Source of the DNA: Diabrotica undecimpunctata
Lineage: Eukaryota > Arthropoda > Insecta > Coleoptera > Chrysomelidae
Reading direction: 5' to 3'
Assembly (NCBI RefSeq): GCF_040954645.1
Contig: NC_092813.1
Location: 16,594,136 to 16,658,135, forward strand
Length of the DNA stretch: 64,000 nt
Shown here: positions 33,923 through 44,222 of the stretch, one piece after another
Layout: the number at the start of each line of letters is the position of its first letter
Position numbering within the stretch: the first letter of the stretch is position 1
Program-made: the position numbers and the translations under genes
Notes under the pieces: model-generated
Database searches by the model: none
Told to the model about the DNA's origin: nothing
What the model saw: only the letters and a program-made list of their open reading frames with translations

Positions 33923-35560
33923 TTAATCTTCCTCACTATCCTCGTCGATTACCGGATCAATATCCGTTTCACCAAATATTTCTGAAAGAAATTTAGCTGG
34001 TCTAATAATGTCTGATTTGTACCTAGCATTGCTTAAATAATATATAATAGCAGCAACATGTGAGCAGGATCCAACAGTTCTCAATCCATTAGCACAATCG
34101 CACGAGTGACGTAAAATTGCATTGTAGCCAATAGATTCTGGCTTATACTCAATGTAACATTTATAAATTTTTTTGTTGATATGTCTGGATTGTATCAAAT
34201 CCTTGATAATATTCGGTTTCATTCGGATGTATCCTAAATTAATTTCGTTTCTATCGTTCAATAACTCAACAATAACGTAGCTAGGTAACATACAGCTTGA
34301 CCTAGCGGGTACGTACCCGAAAAGAATATTTTGAGATCTGTCTCTATCACCTCTGAAAATCGAAAATTTCCCGCGATGTTATCTAGGTTGTCGTCGTACT
34401 TCGTCTAGACCACCTTGCTGTTTCAGCCTCTTTAGCCAATGTGTTATCCACTTTACTGGAATTCAACATTCTCTGTATTATTAATTTTTTTATTTCTTCA
34501 TCGCTCTTCTTCTTCTTCTTCTTAGCCTTCTGTCGTCCATGTTTGGACATACGCCTCTCCCAACTCCTTCCATCGGTGTCTATCCTGAGCAACATATTTC
34601 CAATTTGTTCCGGCTATTCCTTTAATGTCATCAACCCATTTCATCCGTGGTCTTCCTCTTGGTTGTTTACTTTCGTAAGGTCTCCTTAATCATCGCTATA
34701 TAATCTTTCTCCATAACGGTTATTTATAAGAAACATGCAATTCTGCAATATGCTCCAGCTTTTGGTAACAATTTATTATTCAATTGTTAATAGAGGAGCT
34801 TATATTTTTTTCCAAGAATGCCGTGGACAGCTTCTACTACCCATCTTAGTTTCGTAACGTAACGAGATTCATTAGCTTCAGCTGTGGATAAACTTGGTCT
34901 TTTTCCGTTTAATGCAGGCTTTAGAACCTTGAAGCCAAGATATTCTAAATAGGATACGACGTCTCTAAAGCCCCTATCTACAATACAAACATCACCTTTT
35001 TTCATAAGTGACCTTATTCCATTTGGATCTTCCATAACCTTTTTCATGATGCTTGCATCATTTTTTTTAGCTAAGAATTGACCGGGTAGATCTACAACAA
35101 ATCTGTCTGTTGTGCAGATGGTAAACGGCTTACACAACGGTTTTTTCTTCTGTCCCGAATATGATTTTCTTTGATACCAATTATTTCTGCTTTTTTGATG
35201 AGCTAAATAAGCTCTATCAAAAATTAATGTGAGCTGATCATTCGTCAAATTAAATAACTTTATGGCATAAACAGAAGTATGGTTACGGATTAAGTCTTCT
35301 CTCACGAGACTTTTTACTCCAAAATATTGTGGCAATACATCTCTCTCGAATGAATTGATTACAGACTCGCAAAAATCAGATACTTTGATCTTATTATCTA
35401 TCCCGAAAACTGATGAAATAAAATCATTTGATTATCCAGTTCTTAATTTAACAATAATACTGGTTATTGTTGCCTGTTATTTTAGACACGACACAATTCT
35501 GCTGTCAAATTCAAAATCAATTCAAAATAAACACAAAAACAGAGAGCCATTGAACATTTG
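33923..35560 (-). pseudogene. Transposon T transposase with SWIM zinc finger
   Basis: Minus strand, N-terminus first: IKVSDFCESVINSFERDVLP (near 35400), then at 34787-35335 LIFDRAYLAHQKSRNNWYQR, FVVDLPGQFLAKKNDASIM, CIVDRGFRDVVSYLEYLG and TKLRWVVEAVHG, a DDE nuclease core. Past 34787 it continues as INRYGERLYSD until an RTE fragment interrupts (34506-34689), and resumes as DEEIKKLIIQRMLNSSKVDN. The C-terminus at 33923-34291 has a SWIM finger (CDCANGL..CSHVAAIIYYL) and an acidic tail. The DDE order and the SWIM domain suggest an ISL2EU/DDE_Tnp_4-like enzyme. It is broken by the insertion and at least one frame change near 34300-34400. Confidence 0.8.
34506..34689 (-). mobile_element. RTE-type 3'-end fragment in transposase of T
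   Basis: 184 bp flanked by TCATCGCT (34498-34505 and 34690-34697). The minus strand reads RGRPRMKWVDDIKGI, then NWKYVAQDRHRWKELGEAYV, a C-terminal tail characteristic of RTE-type ORFs. It ends in an (AAG)n tail. Confidence 0.82.
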
Positions 35561-35604
35561 AAGAAAAGCCCTGCCGAAAAGATAAAGGGCCTAACACTCA
35601 AACT

Positions 35605-36465
35605 GACTAAAGGTCGTGGCATATTATCGTGCACGTTATGTTTCCAGCACATAGCGTTTTCGAAAAATATAATTTAAATGGTTTTAAATATGAAAACGCA
35701 CACTGTCCGGAACATTGCGTTTCAGACACTTAACGTTTCCGTTCAGTATATTATTCGAAAACAATATTTTACTGATGCCGACGGCTGCGTAACGAGTCGT
35801 AACCGGTTTGTAAGGATAATGTTAATTAGATACCCGTCGTTTTCCCCTTGTTGTTTATTTAGGTCTTTGTTTGATTTTGATACAGAGTATTTAAAAAAAA
35901 TAATTTTCGAGGCTATTTTGTCATTAATGAATGTGTTTTTATTGCTTTGTGACAATTAATCACGGAAGTGATAAACAATTAGGAATTTAATAATAATTAA
36001 TAGGTTTAACAATTATTTTAGAATGAATAGGATTCAGTTTAAATATGTTTTAAATTTAATTTCACCTTCAGTTAAAAAACAAAATACTACATTTAACGAA
36101 GCCATACATATCAAACCAAAAAGTATTTTTAAAAAGAAGAGATATCACTTCCAAAAGTCCTAATTGTTTATCACTTCCGTGATTAATTGTCACAAAGAAA
36201 TAAAAACACATGCATAAATGACAAAATAGCCTCGAAAATTATTTTTTTAAATACTCTGTATCAAAATCAAACAAGTTCCTAAATAAACAAAAGGGGAGAA
36301 CGACGGACATCTAATGCACATTATCCTTACCAACCGATTACGACCTATGTTCCGGACAGTGTGTGTTGTTCATATTTAAAACCATTTAAATTATATTTTT
36401 CGGAAACTAAACGCTATGTGCTGGAAAGGCAACGTGCACGAAAATATGCCACGACCTTTAGAGCG
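35605..36465. mobile_element. Foldback element (non-autonomous)
   Basis: Left arm about 35609-35983 and right arm about 36158-36461 are inverted copies with gaps. They share AAAGGTCGTGGCATATT, GCACATAGCG and the innermost GTGATTAATTGTCAC-type block. The centre is about 175 bases of AT-rich DNA. No transposase is encoded. It lies inside transposon T upstream of the transposase. Confidence 0.75.
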
Positions 36466-36518
36466 ATACAGGGATATGGCCCTACACACGCAAACGCACT
36501 AAGAGCGATATAGAATGA

Positions 36519-36624
36519 GAGCCCAATTATAACAGATATACATGGCGTTGGTAGTTGCGCCGCGTAATATCAACTACCGTGCGGCGCAACTATCAACGCC
36601 ATGTTTTCTGTTACAATCAGGCTC
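36519..36624. repeat. Long near-perfect hairpin
   Basis: Arms of about 45 bases (36519-36563 and 36581-36624) with a 17-base loop. The inner 22 bases pair with one mismatch (ATGGCGTTGGTAGTTGCGCC and its inverse). The stem base is GAGCC/GGCTC. It is much richer in GC than its surroundings. Confidence 0.85.
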
Positions 36625-36929
36625 CCTGGATATGCGGGATGTAGGGCTAAGACATGAAGGCCAAAACAGTTAAGTAAATATAAAATATAAAATATAAAAT
36701 AAAAGAATAATGATATAAGCATGGGTATAACGCTCTTGTATCTAAGCGGAAGAGTAAGGTATGGACGAGCGTGGTACGAGCTTATGAATGTATATAACAA
36801 AGATTTCAAAAGTCATGGAACTATATAGTTATGCGTCTGTGTATAAATGTATGTACATTGTGATATAATATCACGTATATAGATATATTCGCTAGCTTAA
36901 AATTCCACAACTTTTGAGTGTATAAGTGC
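36625..36929. other. Unassigned interior of transposon T
   Basis: No gene recognised; the ORF at 36570-36809 overlaps the hairpin and is not supported. Confidence 0.4.
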
Positions 36930-38448
36930 GTTCTTCATTTTTCAGAATCTTTTGAGGTTATGTAGTAAAAACATTGTACTAATAGCTGATAGGATAGATG
37001 AGGCCAAAGAACTTTTAAATCAGCTCTACCTTTCCTCGCTAGAAGGGGGATTGAAAATAAATATATCTAAAACCCAGATGATGACAAATCTTGTAGTCAG
37101 CGAAGATATATGCGTAGGAACAAGATCCATAGACCAGGTAATGGCCTATAAATACCTAGGTCATGAGATTCGCATAGGAAAAGATAACCAAACCGTTGAG
37201 CTTCTCCGTCGTATAAGACTGACTTGGGCAGCCTTCGGCAAGCTGAACCATATTTTCAAATCGTCTGATATACCAATATGCCTTAAAAGAAAAACGTTTA
37301 ATCAGTGTGTTTTGCCAGTGTTAACTTACGGTGCCGAAACGTTGACCATGACAAGGAGAACAGTTCAAAAGATCCGTGTGTGTCAAAGGGCGATGGAGCG
37401 TGCTATGTTGGGCGTTTCACTACGAGACAAGATCCCAAATCGCCAGCTACGACAAAGAACAGGAGTGGCTGATGCAGTAGAGAGAGTAGCAACACTAAAA
37501 TGGAACTGGGCAGGTCACGTGGCTCGAATGACAGATAATAGATGGACAAAGCGGATACTGGAATGGAGACCAAGAGATGATGCCTACCGAAGCAGAGGTC
37601 GTCCACCAACACGTTGGACTGACGATCTAAAACGTTGTCATAGGAATTGGATGCAAGAGGCACAAGATCGAAATAGATGGAAAATTATGAGGGAGATCTA
37701 TGTCCAGCAGTGGATAAGCGAAGATTGAATGATGATGATGATGATGAGTAAAAACATGGAGAAAACGGGGTTTTTCGGTTTTTGAGAATGTTGTGAGATA
37801 AAGCTAATGTTTTGAATAGCTGATTTTGATTGTAGAGGAAAAGATACATGTGAAAATGTAAATTACCATTCATTTGACACTGAATTTAGAGGTTATATAG
37901 CGAAAGCTTAAAAACAACGCCGAAAAAACGGGGTTTTTCGGTTTTTGGAGCATGCTGTAGGAAAAAATTTTAGTTTTAATAGCTTATTTCGATTGTAAAG
38001 GTAAGAATACATATAAAAATATGAATTATTATTAATTTAGGTGTATGTTGTTGAGGTTATGAGTCAAACACTTCAGAAAAATGCCAAAAAAGCAGTTTTT
38101 TCGATTGTTAGGCATTTTCCACGTTGAAAATAATAATAATACATATACCATTAGAAAGAATGGAAAAAAATACATTAAAAAACATTGTTTTAAAGTTGGC
38201 CAAAAATTTCCAACATAACCTAAAATATTACTAAAATTTTCAAATATTTTTCCTGGGCTCAATTTTTAAGCTAAAAATCTGAAAAAAATCAGACAGTTTT
38301 GTATTATTAAAACACGCTTTCATGATTTTTTTCAGATTTTTTGCAGCAATACAGCGTCTAAAATTTTATTTTTTTTTTAAATACGTTTTTGCCCATAGCG
38401 TACCCCCAGAGGCACCTAGGGACTTGAAAATTTAACTGAGTGAGTTTT
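36930..38448. repeat. Transposon T right inverted repeat, split by RTE
   Basis: 36930-36974 and 37758-38448 pair with 33086-33757 and 29381-29413. The interruption is the RTE fragment at 36975-37746. Confidence 0.82.
36975..37746 (+). mobile_element. RTE-type retrotransposon, 5'-truncated
   Basis: Flanked by AGTAAAAACAT (36964-36974 and 37747-37757). The coding part begins inside the RT active-site region (VLIADRIDEAKELLNQL). It continues to YKYLGHEIRIG, LPVLTYGAETLTM, AMLGVSLRDKI and RGRPPTRWTDDLKR, then QDRNRWKIMREIYVQQW, and stops at 37728. It ends in an (ATG)n tail, as known for RTE elements. The reported frame starts at 36952 only by borrowing host sequence. Confidence 0.88.
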
Positions 38449-38455
38449 TAATTAT

Positions 38456-39108
38456 GTCCTTTTGAATGGATAGACCCAAAACTAAATCGAGCATGGTGCA
38501 ATTTTGACCATCTTATCCCGCTATAGCCTTTGTAAGGACCTAAAATCATATACTAAAAGAAGAACCAGACTCCTTTGGCAGCAGCATTGCAACTCTAACC
38601 GTTCAATCTTACACCAAACACAACCGCCAATAACTAGTCAGCCTACGTTTGACTACTCAGCCCTCTCAACACGAGATCTCATTGTGATAAGACGACTTCC
38701 GATAGGACATTCAAAACTCACACACGGCTACCTAATGTCCTCTAACATCCGTCCCTCCTGTCAAAGCTGCTCAAATCATATTTGACAATCAAACATATTC
38801 TCACTGAATGCCATCAACATTCGGCCAGAAGATTACAATACAAACTCAAAAGTGAAGTTCGAGATATCCTAAACAACCCTGACCAAATAAAAGCTGTGCT
38901 ACAACTCCCTAGAGATGAACGCTTGATGACTAGAGATGAAATATAATTAGATTTAAATTTAGACATTGTATAACATATTATTATCATTCCGTATTATTGT
39001 AACATATTCTTAATGTAACACTTAACGTTTGTGTAATGAAAATTCATGTTATAGTACTTGTGTAAGTGGCCACAGTAGCCGAGCACGTTAAAGTTGAAAT
39101 AAAAAAAA
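38456..39108 (+). pseudogene. Jockey-type element, RNase H C-terminus, 3' UTR and poly(A)
   Basis: This continues 29140-29380 after transposon T. It reads DLKSYTKRRTRLLWQQHCNS, TRDLIVIRRLPIGHSKLTHG, RPSCQSCSNH and, in a shifted frame, LTIKHILTECHQH. A short AT-rich 3' UTR ends in GAAATAAAAAAAAAA near 39097-39110, the poly(A) tail. Confidence 0.85.
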
Positions 39109-39110
39109 AA

Positions 39111-39505
39111 TATTGGTGTTGAATATAATTGATATAGGGTGTAGATTTCGGAATCAACTAATGGCATTTTGAGGACGAAAACGATATCTGAATCAAGCTG
39201 ATAAGCTTGAAGTTTTATTACATCAATATACTAAGCTATATTTGATATAATTATAGTTTGGTAGAGGCAATCTATTCTTTTACAATGACTCTGAGATTTC
39301 TTTCAATGAGTCCATTAAGTCTATGGGCAAAATAATAGAACTATGTAAAATGTACAGGCGAGAGAATGTGATAGCGTTTAAGATATCATTTAAATATTTT
39401 TTTAAAAATATGTAGCTTACCATTAAAGACTAACATAAAGCTAGTGTTTCTAACAATTGTGCTTGGTAAAAAGAAATGTCGTCACTAATGTCCATAATTG
39501 TAATT
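39111..39505. other. Unassigned AT-rich stretch
   Basis: No ORF or repeat recognised; perhaps decayed env or 3' sequence of the gypsy remnant that follows. Confidence 0.35.
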
Positions 39506-40700
39506 TCAATACTTGTTTAGGGCTTTATTAAAAGTTTCTTCGTCTATTTGCAATTTTTGAATAGCAGAGTTAAAAGTTTTTATGACTGAAGTGGTAACAG
39601 ATATTTCATTTTTTAAGAGTTTTTTAATTTGAGCTTCACCAGTGTTTATCCTATTTGTACATTTATTAAAGTATTCCCGTTGGAAGCGTCTAAATTTCCA
39701 CCAATAGATTTCCATAATATTCCAATACCATTTATTAAACCGTGTTTTGCGCGTTTATTATAAGGTACTGTGTCGGAGATTATTTCTTTATATTTTAAGC
39801 TAACGGAATTTGAAATTTGTTTTAACAGACTGACATGTGTGTCTCTACTTCGGCTTGAAATGCAAGTTTTCTCAGTGTATCAGCGTTAATAAAAATTTCC
39901 AGTAGGTTTTCTAAAATTCTGTCATTGTTAAATATTGTAGATATTGATTGGGAACCATTTGTTGTAAACAAGTAAAATCAGGTTTTGTGCTGAAATATTT
40001 TCGTCAAATCTTATTTTTGCCTGTTATTTCCGTCTTTTTCTCTTTTCTCTGGCTACTTTGTAACAGTATACCATACGATTATTCAGGTCTTGAATGTATA
40101 TAGACATTAGTAATTTTTCATTTTATTGAGTTTCTTGTGGTCGTCCTGCAGTATGTCTAAATATAAGTTCGTATGGTGTAAAACCATGGGTCTAATTTTT
40201 CCTGTTATTATAGCATATTGTTGCATACGGGAGTATGGTAAAGGGATGATCTTTGATGAGGGTGTAGCATGAAATCTTTCTACAGATCCATTAGATTGTG
40301 GGTAGTTAACACTAGAAATTGTTAGTTTTATGTTATATAGTTTGCATAGATCTTTGAGTATAGCATTCTCGAATTCTCGACAGCAGTCATAATGAATCCT
40401 TAGTGGTGTTTCATAATGCTGTAAAAAGATTAGAAGTGTATTAGCTACTGTTTCTGCATTTTTATCATCATAGACTTGTGTTAATTTAGTTAATTCGTCA
40501 CGAATACTTTAAGCATAATGTCTAGTGGGGTATTCGAAAATATCTATATTAATTCTTTTCTAATGGTGTCTTTGGAGTCTCTGTTATGACTAATGGTCCA
40601 CTTAAGTTTTTTTCTGCAAACTATAATCTTTTTCGACATCTGTTTTTAGGTTCTTCCAATTTGCCAATCTGCATTTCTATTAATTTTTCCTGGCCGGTGT
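39506..40700 (-). pseudogene. Errantivirus-type gypsy remnant: integrase core and Env fragment
   Basis: Minus strand. 40140-40600 reads parts of an integrase: GPLVITETPKTPLEK, DELTKLTQVYDD, REFENAILKDLCKLYNI and SSVNYPQSNGSVERFH. The two acidic residues that can be placed have Dx35E spacing. 39506-39715 reads VTTSVIKTFNSAIQKLQIDE, a block found in the fusion-type Env of insect errantiviruses. The zone between is too decayed to assign. Many stops are present. Confidence 0.75.
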
Positions 40701-40845
40701 TTTTAGTTATTTACAATTAAGGCTCATCAACCTATGTGGTTATTAGTGCCGCTCGATATTTTAATTTCTTTTTACATTTTTGGATACTTATTATATACTC
40801 ATTTTGACATACATAGATTTTTACATACATAAATCTGAAAGTTAA
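40701..40845. other. Unassigned
   Basis: Nothing recognised between the gypsy remnant and the RTE fragment. Confidence 0.3.
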
Positions 40846-41425
40846 CTCAAATTGGGATCAAGCGAAGGAAATACGTATAAGAGTAGAAAAGGTAAGAGCA
40901 TCGTTCACTAGCATGAAGTAAATTTTCACCTCTAAAAGCCTCACCCTACCTCTCAAAATTCGACTTCTGAAATGTTATGTATTCCCGGTTTTGTTATATG
41001 GAATGGAGGCGTGGACAATGACCACAACATTGATGAAAAAAGTAAAGGCCTTCGAAATGTGGGCTTACCGACGTATATTACGTATATCCTGGACTGAACA
41101 CGTGACCAACGAAGAGGTACTACGCCGGATAGGTAAAGAGAGAGAGAGGTAGGAATAAGTATAAAAAAAAGAAAGTTGGAATACTTGGGTCACGTTATGA
41201 GACATAATAAATATAGAGTACTACAGCTGATCGTTCAAGAGAAAATACACAGCAGAAGGGGTCCAGGGAGGAGAAGACACTCGTGGCTCCAAAACTTGCG
41301 GCAATGGTTCGGATTGTCATCTGCTGAACTATTCAGATCTGCCGTAAAGAAAGTCAAAATAGCCATATTGATTGCCAACGTTCGGAACGGACAAGGCACA
41401 TGAAGAAGAAGAAGATAAATCTAAA
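40846..41425 (+). mobile_element. RTE-type 3' fragment
   Basis: Plus strand, related to the full RTE at 43816-47249. It reads LKCYVFPVLLYGMEAWTM, FEMWAYRRILRISWTEHVTN, then MEYLGHVMRHNKYRVLQLIV and NLRQWFGLSSAELFRSAV. It ends in a (GAA)n tail at about 41403-41416. Frameshifts and a stop break it. The 5' truncation lies within the RT thumb region. Confidence 0.85.
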
Positions 41426-41534
41426 TTAAACTAAGTACAGTGGATAATAGAAGCATTGACTATTACATTTATTTGTACACGCACTGATGTTTATATTTGG
41501 TTGTATATTCCTATTGATTTTAGAAAACTTATAA

Positions 41535-41855
41535 CTACCAAAGATACACAGTTTTTTCTAGACACTCGCGTAGCGTTGTCGAAAGGTTACACTTTTTCCT
41601 CTCATTTGAATATGCAGGGCATTTGATTAAGCAATTTTGGACACTTAAAGTGGCTAAACACATACCGCACATTGGATAAATACTTCCAGTAATATGGTAT
41701 TCATGTGTTAAGCGTATATGTCTTAATCTCAGTCTGTTTATTATAGTTTGATCTTTCCTGTTGCTACACTTATTCTTCCATCTTGTAACTGTTATTTTTA
41801 TGTCTTGTAGTTTTTGTAGAGATTGATTCCATTCTTGAAGCCACCGATCTTTCAA
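41535..41855 (-). pseudogene. I/Jockey-like C-terminal domain after RNase H
   Basis: Reads WNQSLQKLQDIKITVTRWKN, then INRLRLRHIRLTHEYHITG and YPMCGMCLATLSVQNCLIKC. This is the Cys/His tail downstream of RNase H, comparable to the fragment at 9395-9591. Confidence 0.8.
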
Positions 41856-41879
41856 TATCGAGTTAATTCACTGATGAAA

Positions 41880-42352
41880 ATCTTTCTTATATGTAGGTTC
41901 TGTCAAGTCTTCGTTTTTAACTAAAGATTTGGCGGCAGCATCTACTCTTTCATTACCATGTATACCTATATGTGACGGAATTCACACCAATTTTACCATC
42001 GCATTCTTTTGCTGAAGTTGGTTCAAATTGTTCTTTATAAAAATCTCAACAATGGATGAATTGGATAAATGGCGCCTAAGGTACTCATAAAACTTAAGGA
42101 ATTTGTCATTATTAGGCACATGTCTAAGTTGGCGTTGAGTGCATATTCAATTGCTTTGTAGATTGCGAATAGTTCTCCTACATATACTGTGCTAAAATTT
42201 AAAATTTTGTATAAAGCAGTGTAGTCGTTGTGTATGAGGGCATATCCCACTCCGTTTTCTGATTTGGAGTATTTATTTAGCAGTATAAATACATTGGTAA
42301 TTCTGGTACTCATCAATCTTACTGTAAAATTGTTTAACCGTAGAGGAAGCAT
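41880..42352 (-). pseudogene. I/Jockey-like RNase H
   Basis: 42035-42352 reads NGVGYALIHNDYTALYKI, then STVYVGELFAIYKAIEYALN and LIMTNSLSFMSTLGAIYP. These are the RNase H blocks with the YVGELFAI helix. The catalytic Asp of the usual ITDS context appears as MTNS. Confidence 0.8.
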
Positions 42353-42789
42353 TAAGTTGATTACTAGTCTTTGTTAAGCTCAAGTCTAGGAAGGGTTTTC
42401 TGACCATCCAAGGAGAATGGTTAAAAGGGAGGTTTGATATATTTTAGGGAAGATAATATTATTACTGGTCATGTATCTATCGTATTTCGTAAAAAGGGGG
42501 TTTAGGTGGGCTATCTGTAAGTGTGGTAGAAAAATCTCCTAAAGCGATTCTTACAGCAGCATTTTAGATTGTTTGCAACTCTTTTAAAAGTGATTGACTG
42601 TTAGACCCATACACTATTGAACCGTAATCGACTTTAGATCTAATAAGGCTTTTATATACTGTCAATAGGATATCTTGAGTACATCCCCAATTTTTAGTAG
42701 ATAGGACTTTCGTTATGTTCAAATATTGTTGTTTTATTTAAGATGTTTTAAGGTGATAAATATGTTAATTAAAATTTAAATGTTACTAG
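42353..42789 (-). pseudogene. I/Jockey-like RT thumb region
   Basis: Minus-strand reading gives LNITKVLSTKNWGCTQDILL, YKSLIRSKVDYGSIVYGSNS and NAAVRIALGDFSTT with one stop, the segment after the polymerase palm. Confidence 0.78.
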
Positions 42790-43366
42790 ACTACTAATAT
42801 TACGTTTTCTTTTGAAATGGATATATTTACTTTTGTTGGAACAAAATTTCATTCCCGATTTCATTGACCGTTTTTCTAATGCAAAAATAGTAACTTTAAA
42901 AATTTGTTTAATTATTTCTATGTTTCTTCTTTTACAATAAAGCTTTGGCTTTTACGCTAAAACTTTGTGAGTTTATTACACAGAATTGTGATATTCACAA
43001 TAACCCTACTCGAGGTATCTGCAATTTACACATTGTGAAAACAAAAAGGACGGCTTCAAGAAACTCTTTGTTGTTTAAGGGTTTTGATCTTTTTAATAAG
43101 CTTCCTCAAACAGTTAAAAGTTGTTCATCTTTACAAATGTTTAAAAGCAAATTAATGGACCATATTAAAAGCACCAATAGTAAGGTAGTTGTTTTGTTGT
43201 CATGTTTTATGTTATATATTATTGTTTTATATTTTTTAATAAGTGTAGATACTATATTTTAAGTGTAATTGTTATTTTTATCATATATGAATGTTATAAA
43301 TTGATTAATTTTGTATGTATTAGGGCTTTCCCTATTTTTGAATCAATAAACTTCTTATTTTTTAAA
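42790..43366 (+). mobile_element. CR1-like 3'-end fragment
   Basis: The plus strand encodes HNNPTRGICNLHIVK, then NSLLFKGFDLFNKLPQTVKS and MFKSKLMDHI. This pattern (HNYxTR, LFxxLP, FKxxL) is typical of the extreme C-terminus of CR1/Daphne-type non-LTR ORFs. It ends in AATCAATAAACTTCTTATTTTTT. It interrupts the I/Jockey-like RT. The left border is approximate and the exact clade uncertain. Confidence 0.65.
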
Positions 43367-43815
43367 TTATGAGATTACCTGCGTATAGCTCTTTACTGGT
43401 GGAGTATCATTTTCCATAATACTGTTATTAGTAATAAGAAAAAGAGTAACACTAATCGATGATCTTTGAGGGGTACCATTTTCCTGTATTCTTGTTTTAG
43501 AAATGAAATCGTCTACTTTTACTTGGAAGCTTTGGTTTTTTAAAAAGTTGATGATGAAGTTTAGCATATTTCCTTGTATATCTAATTTCCGTAAAGTTTT
43601 AATTATTCGATCGCAAAACTGCATCAAATGTTCTGGTTATATAAAAAAATACCGCTATGCAGCTTTGATTATTTGCTAGCGCTTCAGGTATTTCAGACTC
43701 GAGGTCAACAAAGTTGTCTAGAGTTGATCTATCTTTACGAAATCCACTTTGTTTGTTAGATAGAACAGATCTTTACTTGAGTATCCAAATAAGGCGTTGG
43801 TTAATTATTTTTCGG
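43367..43815 (-). pseudogene. I/Jockey-like RT palm
   Basis: Minus strand: QSGFRKDRSTLDNFVDLESE and QSCIAVFFYITRTFDA (43630-43760), then LDIQGNMLNFIINFLKNQSF and IQENGTPQRSSISVTLFL (43367-43627). The YADD box expected next has decayed to YTQV, and the catalytic FFDI reads FFYI. It is cut at 43815 by the RTE insertion. Confidence 0.82.
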
Positions 43816-43816
43816 G

Positions 43817-44222
43817 GTGTAGAGTTGTGTTATAGAGGTAGCACCTTTTATCGGAACGACCACATCGAGCGTCATAGACGGGAGATGGTTCTTGATAACT
43901 GGTCCTCATAAGACAACTAACTCTCACTTATGGCTCCACGTGCCACACCCCGGGCAACTGCATTGGTCTGCAGGCTAAACTAAGTGAGGGTAGCCAGATA
44001 TGGCGACAATTCCACCGAGCGATTGCCGGTATAAGCAATCCCCCACTTACCTACCAACGGCTTCGGGCGGAAGAGTGGGTAAGTGGTTGGGCACTCTTTT
44101 GTCCTGAGACAGAGAAATCTGTCTCGAAGGCGGATGAATCAAGGAATGGTCAACGGCGTAAGGATACAGAAGGCAACGGGAAACCACTGTATTAATGCTC
44201 TTTAAGATTCCCTAGTATAATC
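43817..44222 (+). other. Structured 5' UTR of the RTE
   Basis: It is more GC-rich than its surroundings and holds three clean hairpins: GATTGC/GCAATC (44021-44040), CCACTTACC/GGTAAGTGG (44043-44051 with 44078-44086) and GAGACAGA/TCTGTCTC with a GAAA loop (44106-44125). The segment just before the ATG (CACTGTATTAATGCTC...) looks conserved-type leader. Self-cleaving ribozymes are known at the 5' ends of some insect RTE elements, but I could not fold one here. Confidence 0.7.

Larger units (their letters stand above)
29381..38448 (-). mobile_element. DNA transposon T with ~700-bp inverted repeats, multiply invaded
   Basis: The outer ends are AAAACTCACTCAGTTAAATT (from 29381) and its reverse complement (to 38448), with TA on each side (29379-29380, 38449-38450). 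The inverted repeats run inward for about 700 bases (29381-29413 plus 33086-33757; 36930-36974 plus 37758-38448). The transposase remains at 33923-35560 on the minus strand. Insertions inside T: a Jockey element in the left repeat (29414-33072), an RTE fragment in the transposase (34506-34689), a foldback element (35605-36465) and an RTE fragment in the right repeat (36975-37746). The transposase resembles the DDE_Tnp_4/ISL2EU-like group; the family name is tentative. Confidence 0.82.

Noticed and set aside
35678..35959. ORFs on both strands within the foldback element
   Set aside because: They lie in inverted-repeat arms with no domain pattern and are disrupted in the other arm.
36570..36809. 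Minus-strand 79-codon ORF over the hairpin
   Set aside because: No recognisable content and it overlaps a structural repeat.
43816..43900. HDV-like ribozyme at the RTE 5' end
   Set aside because: I could not build the nested double pseudoknot by eye, so I left it only as a check.
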